Source: CFX2 sp014338005 (GTDB taxonomy: Bacteria; Chloroflexota; Anaerolineae; Aggregatilineales; Phototrophicaceae). From it: a stretch of DNA of 64,000 bases. The position numbers and the translations under genes were made by a program. Positions 18,962 to 27,683 of this stretch are shown here, one piece after another. Under the pieces are notes generated by a model, which saw only the letters and a list, made by a program, of their open reading frames with translations, made no database searches and was not told the DNA's origin. The stretch lies in contig SZPE01000008.1 of the NCBI GenBank assembly GCA_030263555.1, positions 1-64,000 of the forward strand, read 5' to 3'. Every line of letters begins with the position of its first letter. Within the stretch, counting starts at the first letter, position 1.

Positions 18962-19711
18962 TCAAGCCTCATCCATCAACAGGCGGCGAATGGCTGTTAC
19001 CAACTGCTGTGGAATGCGGCTTTGATTTGCCAGATAGCTGCCGCGCAGGTCTTCTACCAGAGTGTCCAGATGGCTGATGGGAACAACCGGGGCTTTCTGA
19101 GCGATCTGCACCACTGTTTCGTCTCCGGTAAAGACGATGATGCCATAAACCGGAACATCGGCGAAACCGCGTTTTGCCAGATAGGTACGCAGATGATCCA
19201 CATCTTCGACCGCCTGCCGGGTGGGGCTAAACCCCAACGGCGCCCATTCGCCGTTGGAGGTCATTTTCAGCCAGTCGGCGGCTTCGTTGGCAAGGCTGCC
19301 CTGCCGGTCGAGGATGCGGAACACCAGCGCACCCGGCGGGCCGATCAATACAGCGTCAATATAACCCAGGCCGGGGCGGTTGATATTGCGGATAAAACTG
19401 AAGCGCCCATCAAAGGATGAACGCAAAAAGTCGCCCGTGATGAGCGCCAGGTCGTTTTCCCGCCGGCGCGTGACGGCGCGAATCGCCAATCCCAGCCCCA
19501 GCGCCCCCACCGCGATGCCCACGATCAGCAGCGCCTTGCGGCCAAAATCGTAGAGGCCGAACTGAGCGTGGCCGGGGGGAATGGGCGGGATGGCGAACCC
19601 CAGCAGCGCGATCACGCTGAGAAATATTCCGATGGCGACGACAACAAAACCGAGTTGCAGCAGTTGATAGGAACGCCGGGCCAGGGCCCGCGCGGGCGCA
19701 ACGTTTTCCAT
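18962..19711 (-). CDS. membrane protein with a degenerate NERD (nuclease-related) domain
   Basis: 249 residues. Two TM segments (about 18-40 and 58-78) precede a cytoplasmic domain that fits the NERD pattern: YIDAVLIGPPGALVF, a later Trp, and a P-x-x-Q-A-V helix. NERD domains belong to the restriction-endonuclease-like fold and usually carry D...E-x-K. Here Asp119 is kept, but the E-x-K position reads R132-I-L134. The domain is therefore probably not a nuclease and may bind DNA or protein at the membrane. It lies 15 bases after the receiver gene and overlaps or abuts addB. Confidence 0.65.
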   Translation of the reverse strand: MENVAPARALARRSYQLLQLGFVVVAIGIFLSVIALLGFAIPPIPPGHAQFGLYDFGRKALLIVGIAVGALGLGLAIRAVTRRRENDLALITGDFLRSSFDGRFSFIRNINRPGLGYIDAVLIGPPGALVFRILDRQGSLANEAADWLKMTSNGEWAPLGFSPTRQAVEDVDHLRTYLAKRGFADVPVYGIIVFTGDETVVQIAQKAPVVPISHLDTLVEDLRGSYLANQSRIPQQLVTAIRRLLMDEA

Positions 19712-19726
19712 GTCGCCCGTCCTGGT

Positions 19727-20161
19727 CTACTTTTTATGATTTTGTGGGACTTTGGCACGACGCTGCGCGATAACAGCTTCCAGCACCTGCTGCAATTCGT
19801 TAAAACGAGGCAGCGGCTTGTACATCAGCTTATCCGCGCCTGCCTGCTGGATGAATTGTTTTTCTTCCTCCGGCGTCAGGCGGTAGGCGGTGCTGAGTAC
19901 AATAGCGATATGCTTAAGCGGCGGACTCTCGCGCAGTTTTTCGCCGACCATCGGCCCGCTGATCGCGCCGGGCAGGCGAATGTCGAGCAGCGCCAGCTCA
20001 GGCAGTTCGCCCTGGAAACGGCCATGATTGACATCCTCAATCCAGGAGACGGCCTCTTCGCCGTCTACAAACGCCACGCCTTCGATGCCCCACATCTCAA
20101 ACATTGCGAGCAGCACTTCGTAGATGTCTGGCTCGTCCTCGACTACCATCCACGTAGACAA
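19727..20161 (-). CDS. receiver-only response regulator
   Basis: 144 residues forming one REC domain: the acidic pair in VVEDEPD, the phospho-acceptor Asp in ALLDIRLP, a Ser/Thr in VLSTAY, and the Lys in MYKPLP. No output domain is present. The TTG start at 20161 is chosen because AAGGAG lies 6 bases upstream; the next ATG (20149) is too far from it. It is the first gene of the NERD-AddBA series. It is divergent from the PAS kinase at 20301, its likeliest partner. Confidence 0.85.
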   Translation of the reverse strand: MSTWMVVEDEPDIYEVLLAMFEMWGIEGVAFVDGEEAVSWIEDVNHGRFQGELPELALLDIRLPGAISGPMVGEKLRESPPLKHIAIVLSTAYRLTPEEEKQFIQQAGADKLMYKPLPRFNELQQVLEAVIAQRRAKVPQNHKK

Positions 20162-20206
20162 GTTCGACTCCTTGTTTGTATGGTGCGGACTGCTTCTAAC
20201 ACAACA

Positions 20207-20235
20207 ATAATAGTTTTCTCACGCCAATTCAGCAA
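20207..20235 (-). promoter_or_regulatory. promoter of the receiver-NERD-AddBA operon
   Basis: On the minus strand, TTGCTG (20235-20230), a 17-base spacer, then TATTAT (20212-20207), about 46 bases before the receiver start codon. Confidence 0.5.
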
Positions 20236-20261
20236 ACTTTCGCCATCAGCCGTGTCTCTAG

Positions 20262-20267
20262 TATACT
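20262..20267 (+). promoter_or_regulatory. -10 box of the PAS kinase gene
   Basis: TATACT 33 bases before ATG 20301; the -35 region is weak. A start of transcription near 20274 would exclude the in-frame TTG at 20271 and supports ATG 20301. Confidence 0.4.
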
Positions 20268-20300
20268 GAATTGAGAGGTGTAGACAGCATAAAGGACTTT

Positions 20301-21530
20301 ATGACCAACAACCCACGCGAAATCAGCGGCGTTATCAGCCGGGTTAACACGCTAGGCACGGCGACCGAGGCGCTGTTCAGCCGGTTATATCGCGGGCTGC
20401 GCCGGCGCGCGATTCAGGAGTCCCGACCGTCCGAGCCTAATCTGACAGACCGCAACCGGCAGCTTCAACGCGCCGTCCGGCGGCGCGATATAGAAATTGA
20501 GCGGCTGAACGCAATTCTCGCCACCATCAGCGAAGGTATCATCATGCAGGATTTGGAGGGGCGTATCATCGTGGTGAACGCCGCCGCCAGGCGTTTGATC
20601 GGCAGCCGCAAAGACATCTGGGACAGCGAACTGGGGACGCTTTTTAACGCTTATCGGGATGTGACCCAGGTTGAATCGGAACTGGCGCCGCTGGGCGAGC
20701 CGACTCGTATCCAAGTGAACAATATGATTCTGGGCGCGCAGGTGGCCGCCGTCGCCGACAGCCAGGGCGAACGGTTAGGTACGCTGATCGTCCTGCGCGA
20801 TGTAACCCGCGACGCGCTTTCTGACCGGCTGAAAAATGAGTTCGTGACCGCGATTTCTCATGAACTGCGGACGCCGATGGCGGTCATCAAGGGCATGAGC
20901 GACGTGATGATGAACCAGCCGCCAGATCGCCCACCTAACCGCCGCTTCCTGGAGACGCTCAGCCGCAACGTGGATATTCTTGACCGCATGATCGTCGAAC
21001 TGCTGGATATTTCGGAGATGAGCGCGTCGGCGTTCAGCATCCGGCGCGACCCGGTGAATCTGGAAGAGTTGATCTGGAACGTGGTGAACGGCATGACGCC
21101 GGAGGTCAAACGCGCGCAGCTTGATGTAGCCGTCATGCTGCGGGACGTGGCACGCCTGCAAATTGTGGGGGACGACCAGCGGCTGCGCTGGTCGCTGGGC
21201 CATCTTTTGCAGAATGCTGTCCGTTATACCGAACCTGGAGGGCATATCATCGTCACGGCCAGCGGCAGCGATGCCAAGCGCGTGGCGATTCAGGTGGTAG
21301 ATACGGGCGTGGGGATTTCCAAAAAAGACCTGCCGCACGTTTTTGAGCGGTTTTATCGCGGCGAACCCCGGACGGCCAGCGGCAAACTGCTTGACCCGCG
21401 CGGCCTGGGGCAGGGCTTGTTTGTGGCGCGTTCGGTTGCCGAAGCGCATGGCGGTTATCTGACCGTCCGCAGCGAACCCGGACACGGCAGCATCTTCACG
21501 ATGGTGCTGCCGGTGACGCCGCCATCATAA
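20301..21530 (+). CDS. soluble PAS-domain histidine kinase
   Basis: 409 residues without a TM segment. A PAS domain lies at about 65-180, HisKA with a canonical H box (ISHELRTPM) at about 190, and HATPase boxes LLQNAVRYT, DTGVGISKKDLPHVF and GLGQGLFVAR follow. It should autophosphorylate on His in response to a cytoplasmic signal and pass phosphate to a receiver protein. ATG 20301 has AAAGGA just upstream. It is divergent from the receiver at 19727-20161 and ends 74 bases before the glycogen operon, so it may control either side. It is paralogous to the kinase-like protein at 3558-5804. Confidence 0.9.
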   Translation: MTNNPREISGVISRVNTLGTATEALFSRLYRGLRRRAIQESRPSEPNLTDRNRQLQRAVRRRDIEIERLNAILATISEGIIMQDLEGRIIVVNAAARRLIGSRKDIWDSELGTLFNAYRDVTQVESELAPLGEPTRIQVNNMILGAQVAAVADSQGERLGTLIVLRDVTRDALSDRLKNEFVTAISHELRTPMAVIKGMSDVMMNQPPDRPPNRRFLETLSRNVDILDRMIVELLDISEMSASAFSIRRDPVNLEELIWNVVNGMTPEVKRAQLDVAVMLRDVARLQIVGDDQRLRWSLGHLLQNAVRYTEPGGHIIVTASGSDAKRVAIQVVDTGVGISKKDLPHVFERFYRGEPRTASGKLLDPRGLGQGLFVARSVAEAHGGYLTVRSEPGHGSIFTMVLPVTPPS

Positions 21531-21532
21531 GT

Positions 21533-21562
21533 TTGCGCCACCATACCCCAAAACGTTACAAT
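21533..21562 (+). promoter_or_regulatory. promoter of the glycogen operon
   Basis: TTGCGC (21533-21538), an 18-base spacer, then TACAAT (21557-21562). It begins two bases after the kinase stop and lies 42 bases before the GH57 start codon. Confidence 0.4.
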
Positions 21563-21592
21563 CCTGGGAGATTCAAAAAACCATTTCCCAGG
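21563..21592 (+). promoter_or_regulatory. hairpin touching the GH57 ribosome-binding site
   Basis: CCTGGGA (21563-21569) pairs with TCCCAGG (21586-21592) around a 16-base loop. The right arm overlaps the first bases of the GGAG at 21591-21594. Transcripts reading through from the kinase gene could form it. Transcripts from the promoter at 21533-21562 would start inside or after the left arm. Confidence 0.4.
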
Positions 21593-21604
21593 AGTATAGA
21601 TATT

Positions 21605-23437
21605 GTGAGTGCCATAGGAGCGTTTACATTTGTTTTGCACAGCCATTTGCCATATGCGCGCCTGGCCGGGCGCTGGCCGCATGGCGAGGAATGGATTCAT
21701 GAGGCGGCCAGCGAAACCTATATTCCCTTATTACAGACCTTATATGATCTTAAGGAAGAGGGTGTCCAGTACCGCATTACCATCGGGATCACGCCTATTT
21801 TGGCGGAACAGCTTGCCGATGCCGACGTACTCGATCACTTTGACCAGTATCTTGATGACAAAATCGAGGCCGCGAAGCAGGACATAGAATATTTTAGCGA
21901 GAAGCCGGCGCAGATGCCGGTTGAGACGGTGACAGCACCCGGTGAGGCTGAAGACGAAGAAGCTGATGCCGGTGCGCCGGTGGATGAACAGCCCATCGCC
22001 CCGGTTGAAGTCGAAACGACGTTTGAATCCATCCCGGATACATCCGATCCACATCTGCGCTACCTGGCCGAGTGGTACAAAAACTGGTACGAAAATATCA
22101 AGCAGGCTTTCGACGTGCGTTTTAACCGGGACATCATCGGCGCGTTCCGGCGGCTTCAGGACGAAGGTTACATCGAAATCACGACCAGCGCCGCCACGCA
22201 TGGTTATCTGCCGCTGCTCAGCCGCGACAGTTCTATCGTCGGCCAGCTTAAAGCCGGCATCCAGAGTTACAAACGGCTGTTTGGCCGCCAGCCCACCGGC
22301 ATCTGGCTGCCGGAATGTGCTTACCGTCCGGCGTATATCACTGACGGCGGGCGCAAACGGCCCGGCCTGGAAACCTGGCTGGCGCGAAATGGCATCAAGG
22401 TATTTTTTAGCGAAACGCACACCATCACCGGCGGCCAGCCGGTCGGGGTTGCCGCCGGCGATGTCATCGGGCCATACGGCGCGATCAAACGGCGTTATGT
22501 TATCCCGACCCGGCAGATGATCCTGCCGGAGCGCCAGGCATCTACCTACCAGCCTTATTACGTCAGCGAGACGGTGGCCGGCGCCGGGGCAGATGAACAT
22601 TCCGGCGTGGCAGTGATCGGGCGCAACAACCGCACCGGGATGCAGGTATGGAGCGCCGACTGGGGGTATCCCGGCGATTTCGATTACCGCGAATTCCACA
22701 AAAAAGCCGGGACGAGCGGCCTGCAATACTGGCGTGTGACCGGGGCTAAAACCGACCTGGCTTATAAAGATTATTATCACCCGGACTGGGCGGCCTATAA
22801 AGTTGACCAGCACGCCGAAGACTACGCTCATCTGGTCAGCGATCTGCTGCGCGCTTACAACAAGGAAACCGGCAGGTTTGGGCTGATTGCCTCCAATTAC
22901 GATACCGAATTGTTCGGCCACTGGTGGTTTGAGGGCGTGACGTGGTTGGGTAAGGTGCTGCGCCTGCTGGCGAGCAATCCTGATGTCGAATTGACGACCG
23001 CCAGCCGGCATGTCAGCCAGCACCCGCCGACGGAAGTGCTGCACATCCCCGAAAGTTCGTGGGGCGCGGGCGGCACACACTTCACCTGGGATAATGCCGA
23101 TACACACTGGATGTGGGGGCCGATTCACGAGGCGGAACAGCGCATGGAAAGTCTGGTAGCGGCTTACCCGGCGGCGAGCGGTGATGCGCTGTTTGTCATC
23201 AATCAGGCCGCGCGGGAACTGCTGCTGCTGCAAAGCTCCGACTGGCCGTTCCTGGTCACGACCGGGCAAGCGCGGGAGTATGCTATCCGGCGTTTTAGCC
23301 AGCATATCGAGCGTTTCGACCGGCTGGCGGAAAGCCTGGAGCGCGGCGCGCCGGAGCGCGGCCTGGCGGAAGAATACTGGGAACTGGATAAGGTGTTCCC
23401 GGATATTGATTATCGCTGGTTTGCTGAAATAGGTTAG
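21605..23437 (+). CDS. GH57 1,4-alpha-glucan branching enzyme
   Basis: About 610 residues. GH57 motifs are present: HSHLPYAR near the N terminus, the nucleophile Glu237 in WLPECAYRP, and the acid/base Asp433 in NYDTELFGHWW. This pattern matches the TK1436/TTHA1902 branching enzyme group, which makes alpha-1,6 branches in glycogen. An acidic insert rich in Glu, Asp and Ala (about residues 115-140) splits the N-terminal barrel. GTG 21605 is chosen from the GGAG at 21591-21594; an upstream in-frame TTG has no Shine-Dalgarno sequence. It is the first gene of the glgB-like, glgA, glgC and GH57 operon, with 7 bases to glgA. Confidence 0.88.
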   Translation: MSAIGAFTFVLHSHLPYARLAGRWPHGEEWIHEAASETYIPLLQTLYDLKEEGVQYRITIGITPILAEQLADADVLDHFDQYLDDKIEAAKQDIEYFSEKPAQMPVETVTAPGEAEDEEADAGAPVDEQPIAPVEVETTFESIPDTSDPHLRYLAEWYKNWYENIKQAFDVRFNRDIIGAFRRLQDEGYIEITTSAATHGYLPLLSRDSSIVGQLKAGIQSYKRLFGRQPTGIWLPECAYRPAYITDGGRKRPGLETWLARNGIKVFFSETHTITGGQPVGVAAGDVIGPYGAIKRRYVIPTRQMILPERQASTYQPYYVSETVAGAGADEHSGVAVIGRNNRTGMQVWSADWGYPGDFDYREFHKKAGTSGLQYWRVTGAKTDLAYKDYYHPDWAAYKVDQHAEDYAHLVSDLLRAYNKETGRFGLIASNYDTELFGHWWFEGVTWLGKVLRLLASNPDVELTTASRHVSQHPPTEVLHIPESSWGAGGTHFTWDNADTHWMWGPIHEAEQRMESLVAAYPAASGDALFVINQAARELLLLQSSDWPFLVTTGQAREYAIRRFSQHIERFDRLAESLERGAPERGLAEEYWELDKVFPDIDYRWFAEIG

Positions 23438-23444
23438 GTGCTGC

Positions 23445-24923
23445 ATGAACGTCCTGTTCGTCAGCGCCGAAGCCGCACCGTTTGCGAAGGTGGGCGGCAT
23501 GGCCGATGTGGTCGGGTCACTGCCGGGGGCGCTGCGCCGGTTGGGTATAGATGCCCGCGTGATGCTGCCCTACTACGGTTTTATCGATTCCGAACGCTAC
23601 CACATTACGCCGGTTTTTTCGTTCCTGTTTTCGCGCCGGACTGGGACGACCAGCGTGCAGGTCTATTCGACCATCTATCAGGATGTGCCGTATTATTTCA
23701 TCCAGGGGTGGCCGTTTTTTGGGGATGAGCGCGAGGTATACAGCACCTGGGAATGGGACGTGCCGCGCTACCTGTTTTTCAGCCAGGCGGCGATGGCCTC
23801 GGCTTGGGAGCTGCGCCAGCGCCAGGGCTGGTTTCCCGACGTGTTTCACGTCAACGACTGGCATACGGGACTTATCCCGTTTCTGTTGGAGGAAAGCCGC
23901 CAGGACCCCATCTGGGCGCAGGTCAGTTCGGTTTTGAGCATTCATAATCTGGCGTATCAGGGCGATCATGCCGGCGGCTGGTTGTGGGAACTGGGCGTGC
24001 CGGGGCGTCATCATCCTGATCTGGTGTACCAGGATCAGACCGATAACCTGATGGCGATTGCTATCGCCTATTCTGACCTACTGACTACTGTCAGCCCGCG
24101 TTATGCCACCGAAATCCAATATCCGTACATGGGATACGGGCTGGATGGTTTGATTCGCGCGCGGGTGAACGATCTGGTAGGCATCCTGAACGGCATTGAT
24201 ACGAATGCCATGAACCCGGAAACCGACCCGTTCATCGTTTCGCACTATAATGCCGAGACTTTCCCGGAAAAACGCCCGCCGAATAAAAGCCAGCTCCAGC
24301 GCGATTTTGATCTGGACGAGCGGGACGAAGTGCCGGTACTGGCAGTTGTCACCCGGCTGGTGGAGCAGAAGGGGGTTGATCTGCTGATTCCGGCGCTGCG
24401 CCGCCTGCTGGCGACCACCGACGTGCAGTTTATTGGCCTGGGTTCGGGCGAACCGCACTACGATCACCAGTTCTGGCAGTTGGGGCAGGATTTTAGCTGG
24501 CGGGCGCGGACTTACATCGGTTATAACGCCGCACTGGCGCAGCGTATTTACGCCGGCTGCGACCTTTTCCTCATGCCCAGCCACTACGAACCTTGCGGCA
24601 TCGGCCAGATGCTCGCCATGCGTTATGGCGCGCTGCCGGTGGTGCGCGAAACCGGTGGGCTGGCGGATACGGTGATTAATTATGATAACGGCCCGGCAGA
24701 GCGTGGAACGGGTTTTGTCTTCCAGTGGGAGGAAGCCGACGCACTGTATCACACGGTTCGGTGGGCGCTAGATGTCTACCATCACCGGCCCGATGCCTGG
24801 CAGCAGATGCAGCGCCGGGCGATGCAGGTGGATTTTAGCTGGGAAAACAGCGCCCAGCAGTATATAGATGTTTATCGCAAGGCACTCATAAAAAGACGAG
24901 GTGGATTTTCATGGCAAAAGTAA
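23445..24923 (+). CDS. glgA: glycogen synthase (GT5)
   Basis: 492 residues with a GT-B fold. The N-terminal ADP-glucose loop KVGGMADVVG begins at Lys15. The HNLAYQGDH region and the C-terminal donor-site blocks SHYEPCGIGQMLAMRYG and VRETGGLADTV are typical of GT5. It transfers glucose from ADP-glucose to the growing alpha-1,4 chain in the cytoplasm. It starts 7 bases after the branching enzyme and its last 13 bases overlap glgC, so the three are translated together. Length is normal for bacterial GlgA. Confidence 0.95.
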   Translation: MNVLFVSAEAAPFAKVGGMADVVGSLPGALRRLGIDARVMLPYYGFIDSERYHITPVFSFLFSRRTGTTSVQVYSTIYQDVPYYFIQGWPFFGDEREVYSTWEWDVPRYLFFSQAAMASAWELRQRQGWFPDVFHVNDWHTGLIPFLLEESRQDPIWAQVSSVLSIHNLAYQGDHAGGWLWELGVPGRHHPDLVYQDQTDNLMAIAIAYSDLLTTVSPRYATEIQYPYMGYGLDGLIRARVNDLVGILNGIDTNAMNPETDPFIVSHYNAETFPEKRPPNKSQLQRDFDLDERDEVPVLAVVTRLVEQKGVDLLIPALRRLLATTDVQFIGLGSGEPHYDHQFWQLGQDFSWRARTYIGYNAALAQRIYAGCDLFLMPSHYEPCGIGQMLAMRYGALPVVRETGGLADTVINYDNGPAERGTGFVFQWEEADALYHTVRWALDVYHHRPDAWQQMQRRAMQVDFSWENSAQQYIDVYRKALIKRRGGFSWQK

Positions 24924-26176
24924 AAGCGGTTATTCTGGCAGGAGGCGAAGGAACACGGCTGAGTACGCTGACGGCCAAACGCGCCAAGCCGGCTGTGCCT
25001 TTCGCCGGGAAATATCGCATTATTGACTTTACGTTGAGCAACTGTGTCAACTCAAATATTTTTGATGTGCTGATTTTGACGCAGTATCGCCCGCACAGCC
25101 TGAACGACCACATCGGGCGCGGGCGGCCCTGGGACCTCGACCGGTCGTTTACGGGCGGCGTGCAGATTCTTCAGCCTTATAAAGGGCGGCAGGATACCGA
25201 CTGGTATGCCGGAACAGCCGATGCGGTGGCCCAGAATATCAACTTTGTGCGCCGGGGGCGGCCTGATTATGTGCTGATTTTGTCCGGCGATCACATTTAT
25301 GAAATGGATTACGATGTCCTGATTCAGTTCCACCGCGAACACAAGGCCGATGCAACGGTTTGCACCATCCGCGTGCCGATGGATGAGGCCAACCGCTACG
25401 GTATTCTGGACGTTGATGAAAACTACCGTGTGCGCGAGTTCGTGGAAAAGCCGGCCAACCCGCCCGGCAATCTTGCCAGTATGGGGGTTTATGTCTTTAA
25501 CTACGGTATGCTGGAACAGCAGCTCCAGGAAGATCAGAAGCGCCGGACATCGAATCACGATTTCGGCAGGGACATTCTGCCGCGCATGATTATCGAAGGG
25601 ATGCAGGTTTTTGCTTATCCTTATGGCGGCTACTGGGTGGATGTCGGTACAGTTGATGCTTATTGGGAAGCGCATATGGATTTGATCGCGTCGCCGCCGT
25701 CGTTGAACTTAAATGATCGCACCTGGGTGATCCATACGCGCAGCGAGGAACGCTCGCCGGTTCATATCCACACCGGCGCGATAGTACGCAACAGCCTGAT
25801 TACCGATGGCTCGGTGATTTCGGAAGGGGCGGTGGTTGAAAATTCCGTCCTCTCGCCGGGGGTTTATGTGGGGCCGAACGCCATCGTGCGCGAATCAATT
25901 GTGCTGACCGACACTTATATCGAAGCCGGGGCGGTGGTGGAACGCTGTATCCTGGATAAGATCGTGGTGGTCGGTCACAATGCGCGGGTGGGCAAAATTA
26001 CGGATATGGGCGAACTGGGAATCACCTGTGTGGGTAAAAATACCCATATCCCGGCGGGTTATACAATCGGTCACAGCGTGATCCTGGGTACCGATCTGCG
26101 CCTAGAGGACTTCGGCCAGTATCCGACCAAGAGCGTTCCCAGCCATACGGAGATTGGCTATAAAGTCAAGAAATAA
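24911..26176 (+). CDS. glgC: glucose-1-phosphate adenylyltransferase
   Basis: 421 residues. The nucleotide-binding signature LAGGEGTRL (residues 9-17) is followed by KRAKPAVPF and the sugar-phosphate region. EFVEKP and the left-handed beta-helix C terminus, with hexapeptide repeats from about residue 290, complete the enzyme. It makes ADP-glucose from ATP and glucose-1-phosphate, the controlled step of glycogen synthesis. GAGGTGG lies a few bases before ATG 24911, inside the end of glgA. Allosteric residues cannot be judged from the sequence alone. Confidence 0.95.
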   Translation: MAKVKAVILAGGEGTRLSTLTAKRAKPAVPFAGKYRIIDFTLSNCVNSNIFDVLILTQYRPHSLNDHIGRGRPWDLDRSFTGGVQILQPYKGRQDTDWYAGTADAVAQNINFVRRGRPDYVLILSGDHIYEMDYDVLIQFHREHKADATVCTIRVPMDEANRYGILDVDENYRVREFVEKPANPPGNLASMGVYVFNYGMLEQQLQEDQKRRTSNHDFGRDILPRMIIEGMQVFAYPYGGYWVDVGTVDAYWEAHMDLIASPPSLNLNDRTWVIHTRSEERSPVHIHTGAIVRNSLITDGSVISEGAVVENSVLSPGVYVGPNAIVRESIVLTDTYIEAGAVVERCILDKIVVVGHNARVGKITDMGELGITCVGKNTHIPAGYTIGHSVILGTDLRLEDFGQYPTKSVPSHTEIGYKVKK

Positions 26177-26267
26177 CTCCGGCAGATTGTGGAGTAACAT
26201 CACTTCGGCGGACGACTTCTCTCGATTAAGATGAGGAGTAAGTACCGGATCAACAGAGGAGGCGCGG

Positions 26268-27683
26268 GTGTCAAAGTTTGAACGCAGCTATCTATGCGTA
26301 CATGGTCATTTCAGCCAACCACCGCGAGGGAATCCGCTCAATAACGTTATCGGTGTTGAACCGGAAGCCGACCCTTATCCAAACTGGAACGAACGCATCA
26401 CGGCGCAGTCGTATCGTCCTAATGCGGAGCGAGGTAACTTCGACCACATCAGCTTCAGTTTTGCCGAAGGGCTGGTTAAATGGCTTCAGGCCAATGCGCC
26501 GGATGTTTATCAGGCGCTTCTCAAAGCCGACCAACAGACGGCGGCAGATCATGCCCCTGCCGGCAACGCGCTGGCAACGGCCTACAACCATATCATCCTC
26601 CCGCTTGCGCGCAAGCGCGATAAACGCACCCAGATTTACTGGGGCATTTCGGCTTTTGAAGAACGGTATGGCCGCAAGCCGCTGGGTTTCTGGCTGCCGG
26701 AAATGGCGGTTGACATCGAAACGCTGCGGCTGCTGGTCGAGGCCGGGATTCAATATACCGTTCTGGCCGAAAAACAAATCCTAGACTTACCTCCGGGCAG
26801 CGGTGCCGGGCCGTACCGGGTGGAGCTTTCCGATACCGAGTCCATCGCCGTTTTTGTGCGCCACGACCGCCTGTCGGCTGAAATTTCGTTCAACATCCAC
26901 ACGTTAGGCGGGGCAGGGAGATGGTGCGATCAGGTATTGTCCCCGGCTCGCAAGCACGTCGGCCCACTGCTGCTGCTGGCGACGGCGGGCGAAACGTTCG
27001 GCCATCATTATGCCGGAGAAGAAGAGTTTCTGTACTGGCTGGTCAAATACGAGGCGGCCAGGGCTGGATACCGGATCATCACGCTTGACCAGTATTTTGC
27101 CCAGAATCCCCCCAAACGAACGGTGCGTATCAAAGAACTGAGCAGTTGGGGGAATTACGAAGGGCTGACGCAGTGGTTGACCGGCTATGCCAACCAGCAC
27201 CAGGATACGACCTGGAAAGGCGCTTTGCGCCGCGCCCTGGATAATGCGGCCAGCGAGGTGGATCGCGTCTACGAGGAACTGGTCAGGCTCTACCATGTAG
27301 ACCCCTGGTGGCTCCGCAACCAGTATGCGCCGGTTATCCTGGGCGCTGTTTCTGCCGACGATTTTATCACCGAAAATATCCCGCAGATCAGCCCGGAACA
27401 CCGGCAGCAGTTGGGGCAGCTATTTTTCGCGCAGCGTTTAACACAGCGCATGTACAATAGTTATACTTTTACCGATGACCGGCTGGAAGGCCGGCAGCCG
27501 CGTTATGCCGTTGCCTGCGCGGCAGCCGCCCTGACGCTGGCGCAGAAAGCGACCGGCCAGGATTTGAATGATCGTTTTCCGCTGGATATGGCGGTCGTCC
27601 GGTCAAATACCAGCGCCACGAACGGGACGGCGATTTTGAACAGCGTGCTGGAGGAGTTCAATCTCGATCTGCTGAAAAGTTAA
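26268..27683 (+). CDS. GH57-like protein (DUF3536 group) with an altered acid/base residue
   Basis: 471 residues. Motif 1 (HGHFSQPPRGNP) and the nucleophile motif (FWLPEMAVD, Glu145) are those of the GH57/DUF3536 alpha-amylase-like group. The block that normally reads T-D-G-E-x-x-G-H-H reads LLATAGETFGHH, so the presumed acid/base Asp is Ala240 (codon 26985-26987). It may have lost hydrolysis and act as a glucan-binding or regulatory protein, or use another residue. It is shorter than the roughly 800 residues I associate with this family. GTG 26268 has AGGAGG upstream. It closes the glycogen operon, 91 bases after glgC. Confidence 0.75.
   Translation: MSKFERSYLCVHGHFSQPPRGNPLNNVIGVEPEADPYPNWNERITAQSYRPNAERGNFDHISFSFAEGLVKWLQANAPDVYQALLKADQQTAADHAPAGNALATAYNHIILPLARKRDKRTQIYWGISAFEERYGRKPLGFWLPEMAVDIETLRLLVEAGIQYTVLAEKQILDLPPGSGAGPYRVELSDTESIAVFVRHDRLSAEISFNIHTLGGAGRWCDQVLSPARKHVGPLLLLATAGETFGHHYAGEEEFLYWLVKYEAARAGYRIITLDQYFAQNPPKRTVRIKELSSWGNYEGLTQWLTGYANQHQDTTWKGALRRALDNAASEVDRVYEELVRLYHVDPWWLRNQYAPVILGAVSADDFITENIPQISPEHRQQLGQLFFAQRLTQRMYNSYTFTDDRLEGRQPRYAVACAAAALTLAQKATGQDLNDRFPLDMAVVRSNTSATNGTAILNSVLEEFNLDLLKS

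Noticed and set aside
21740..23500. 586-codon open frame on the minus strand, antisense to the GH57 branching enzyme
   Set aside because: No recognisable domain and a composition of a shadow frame; the plus-strand gene has complete GH57 motifs and operon context.
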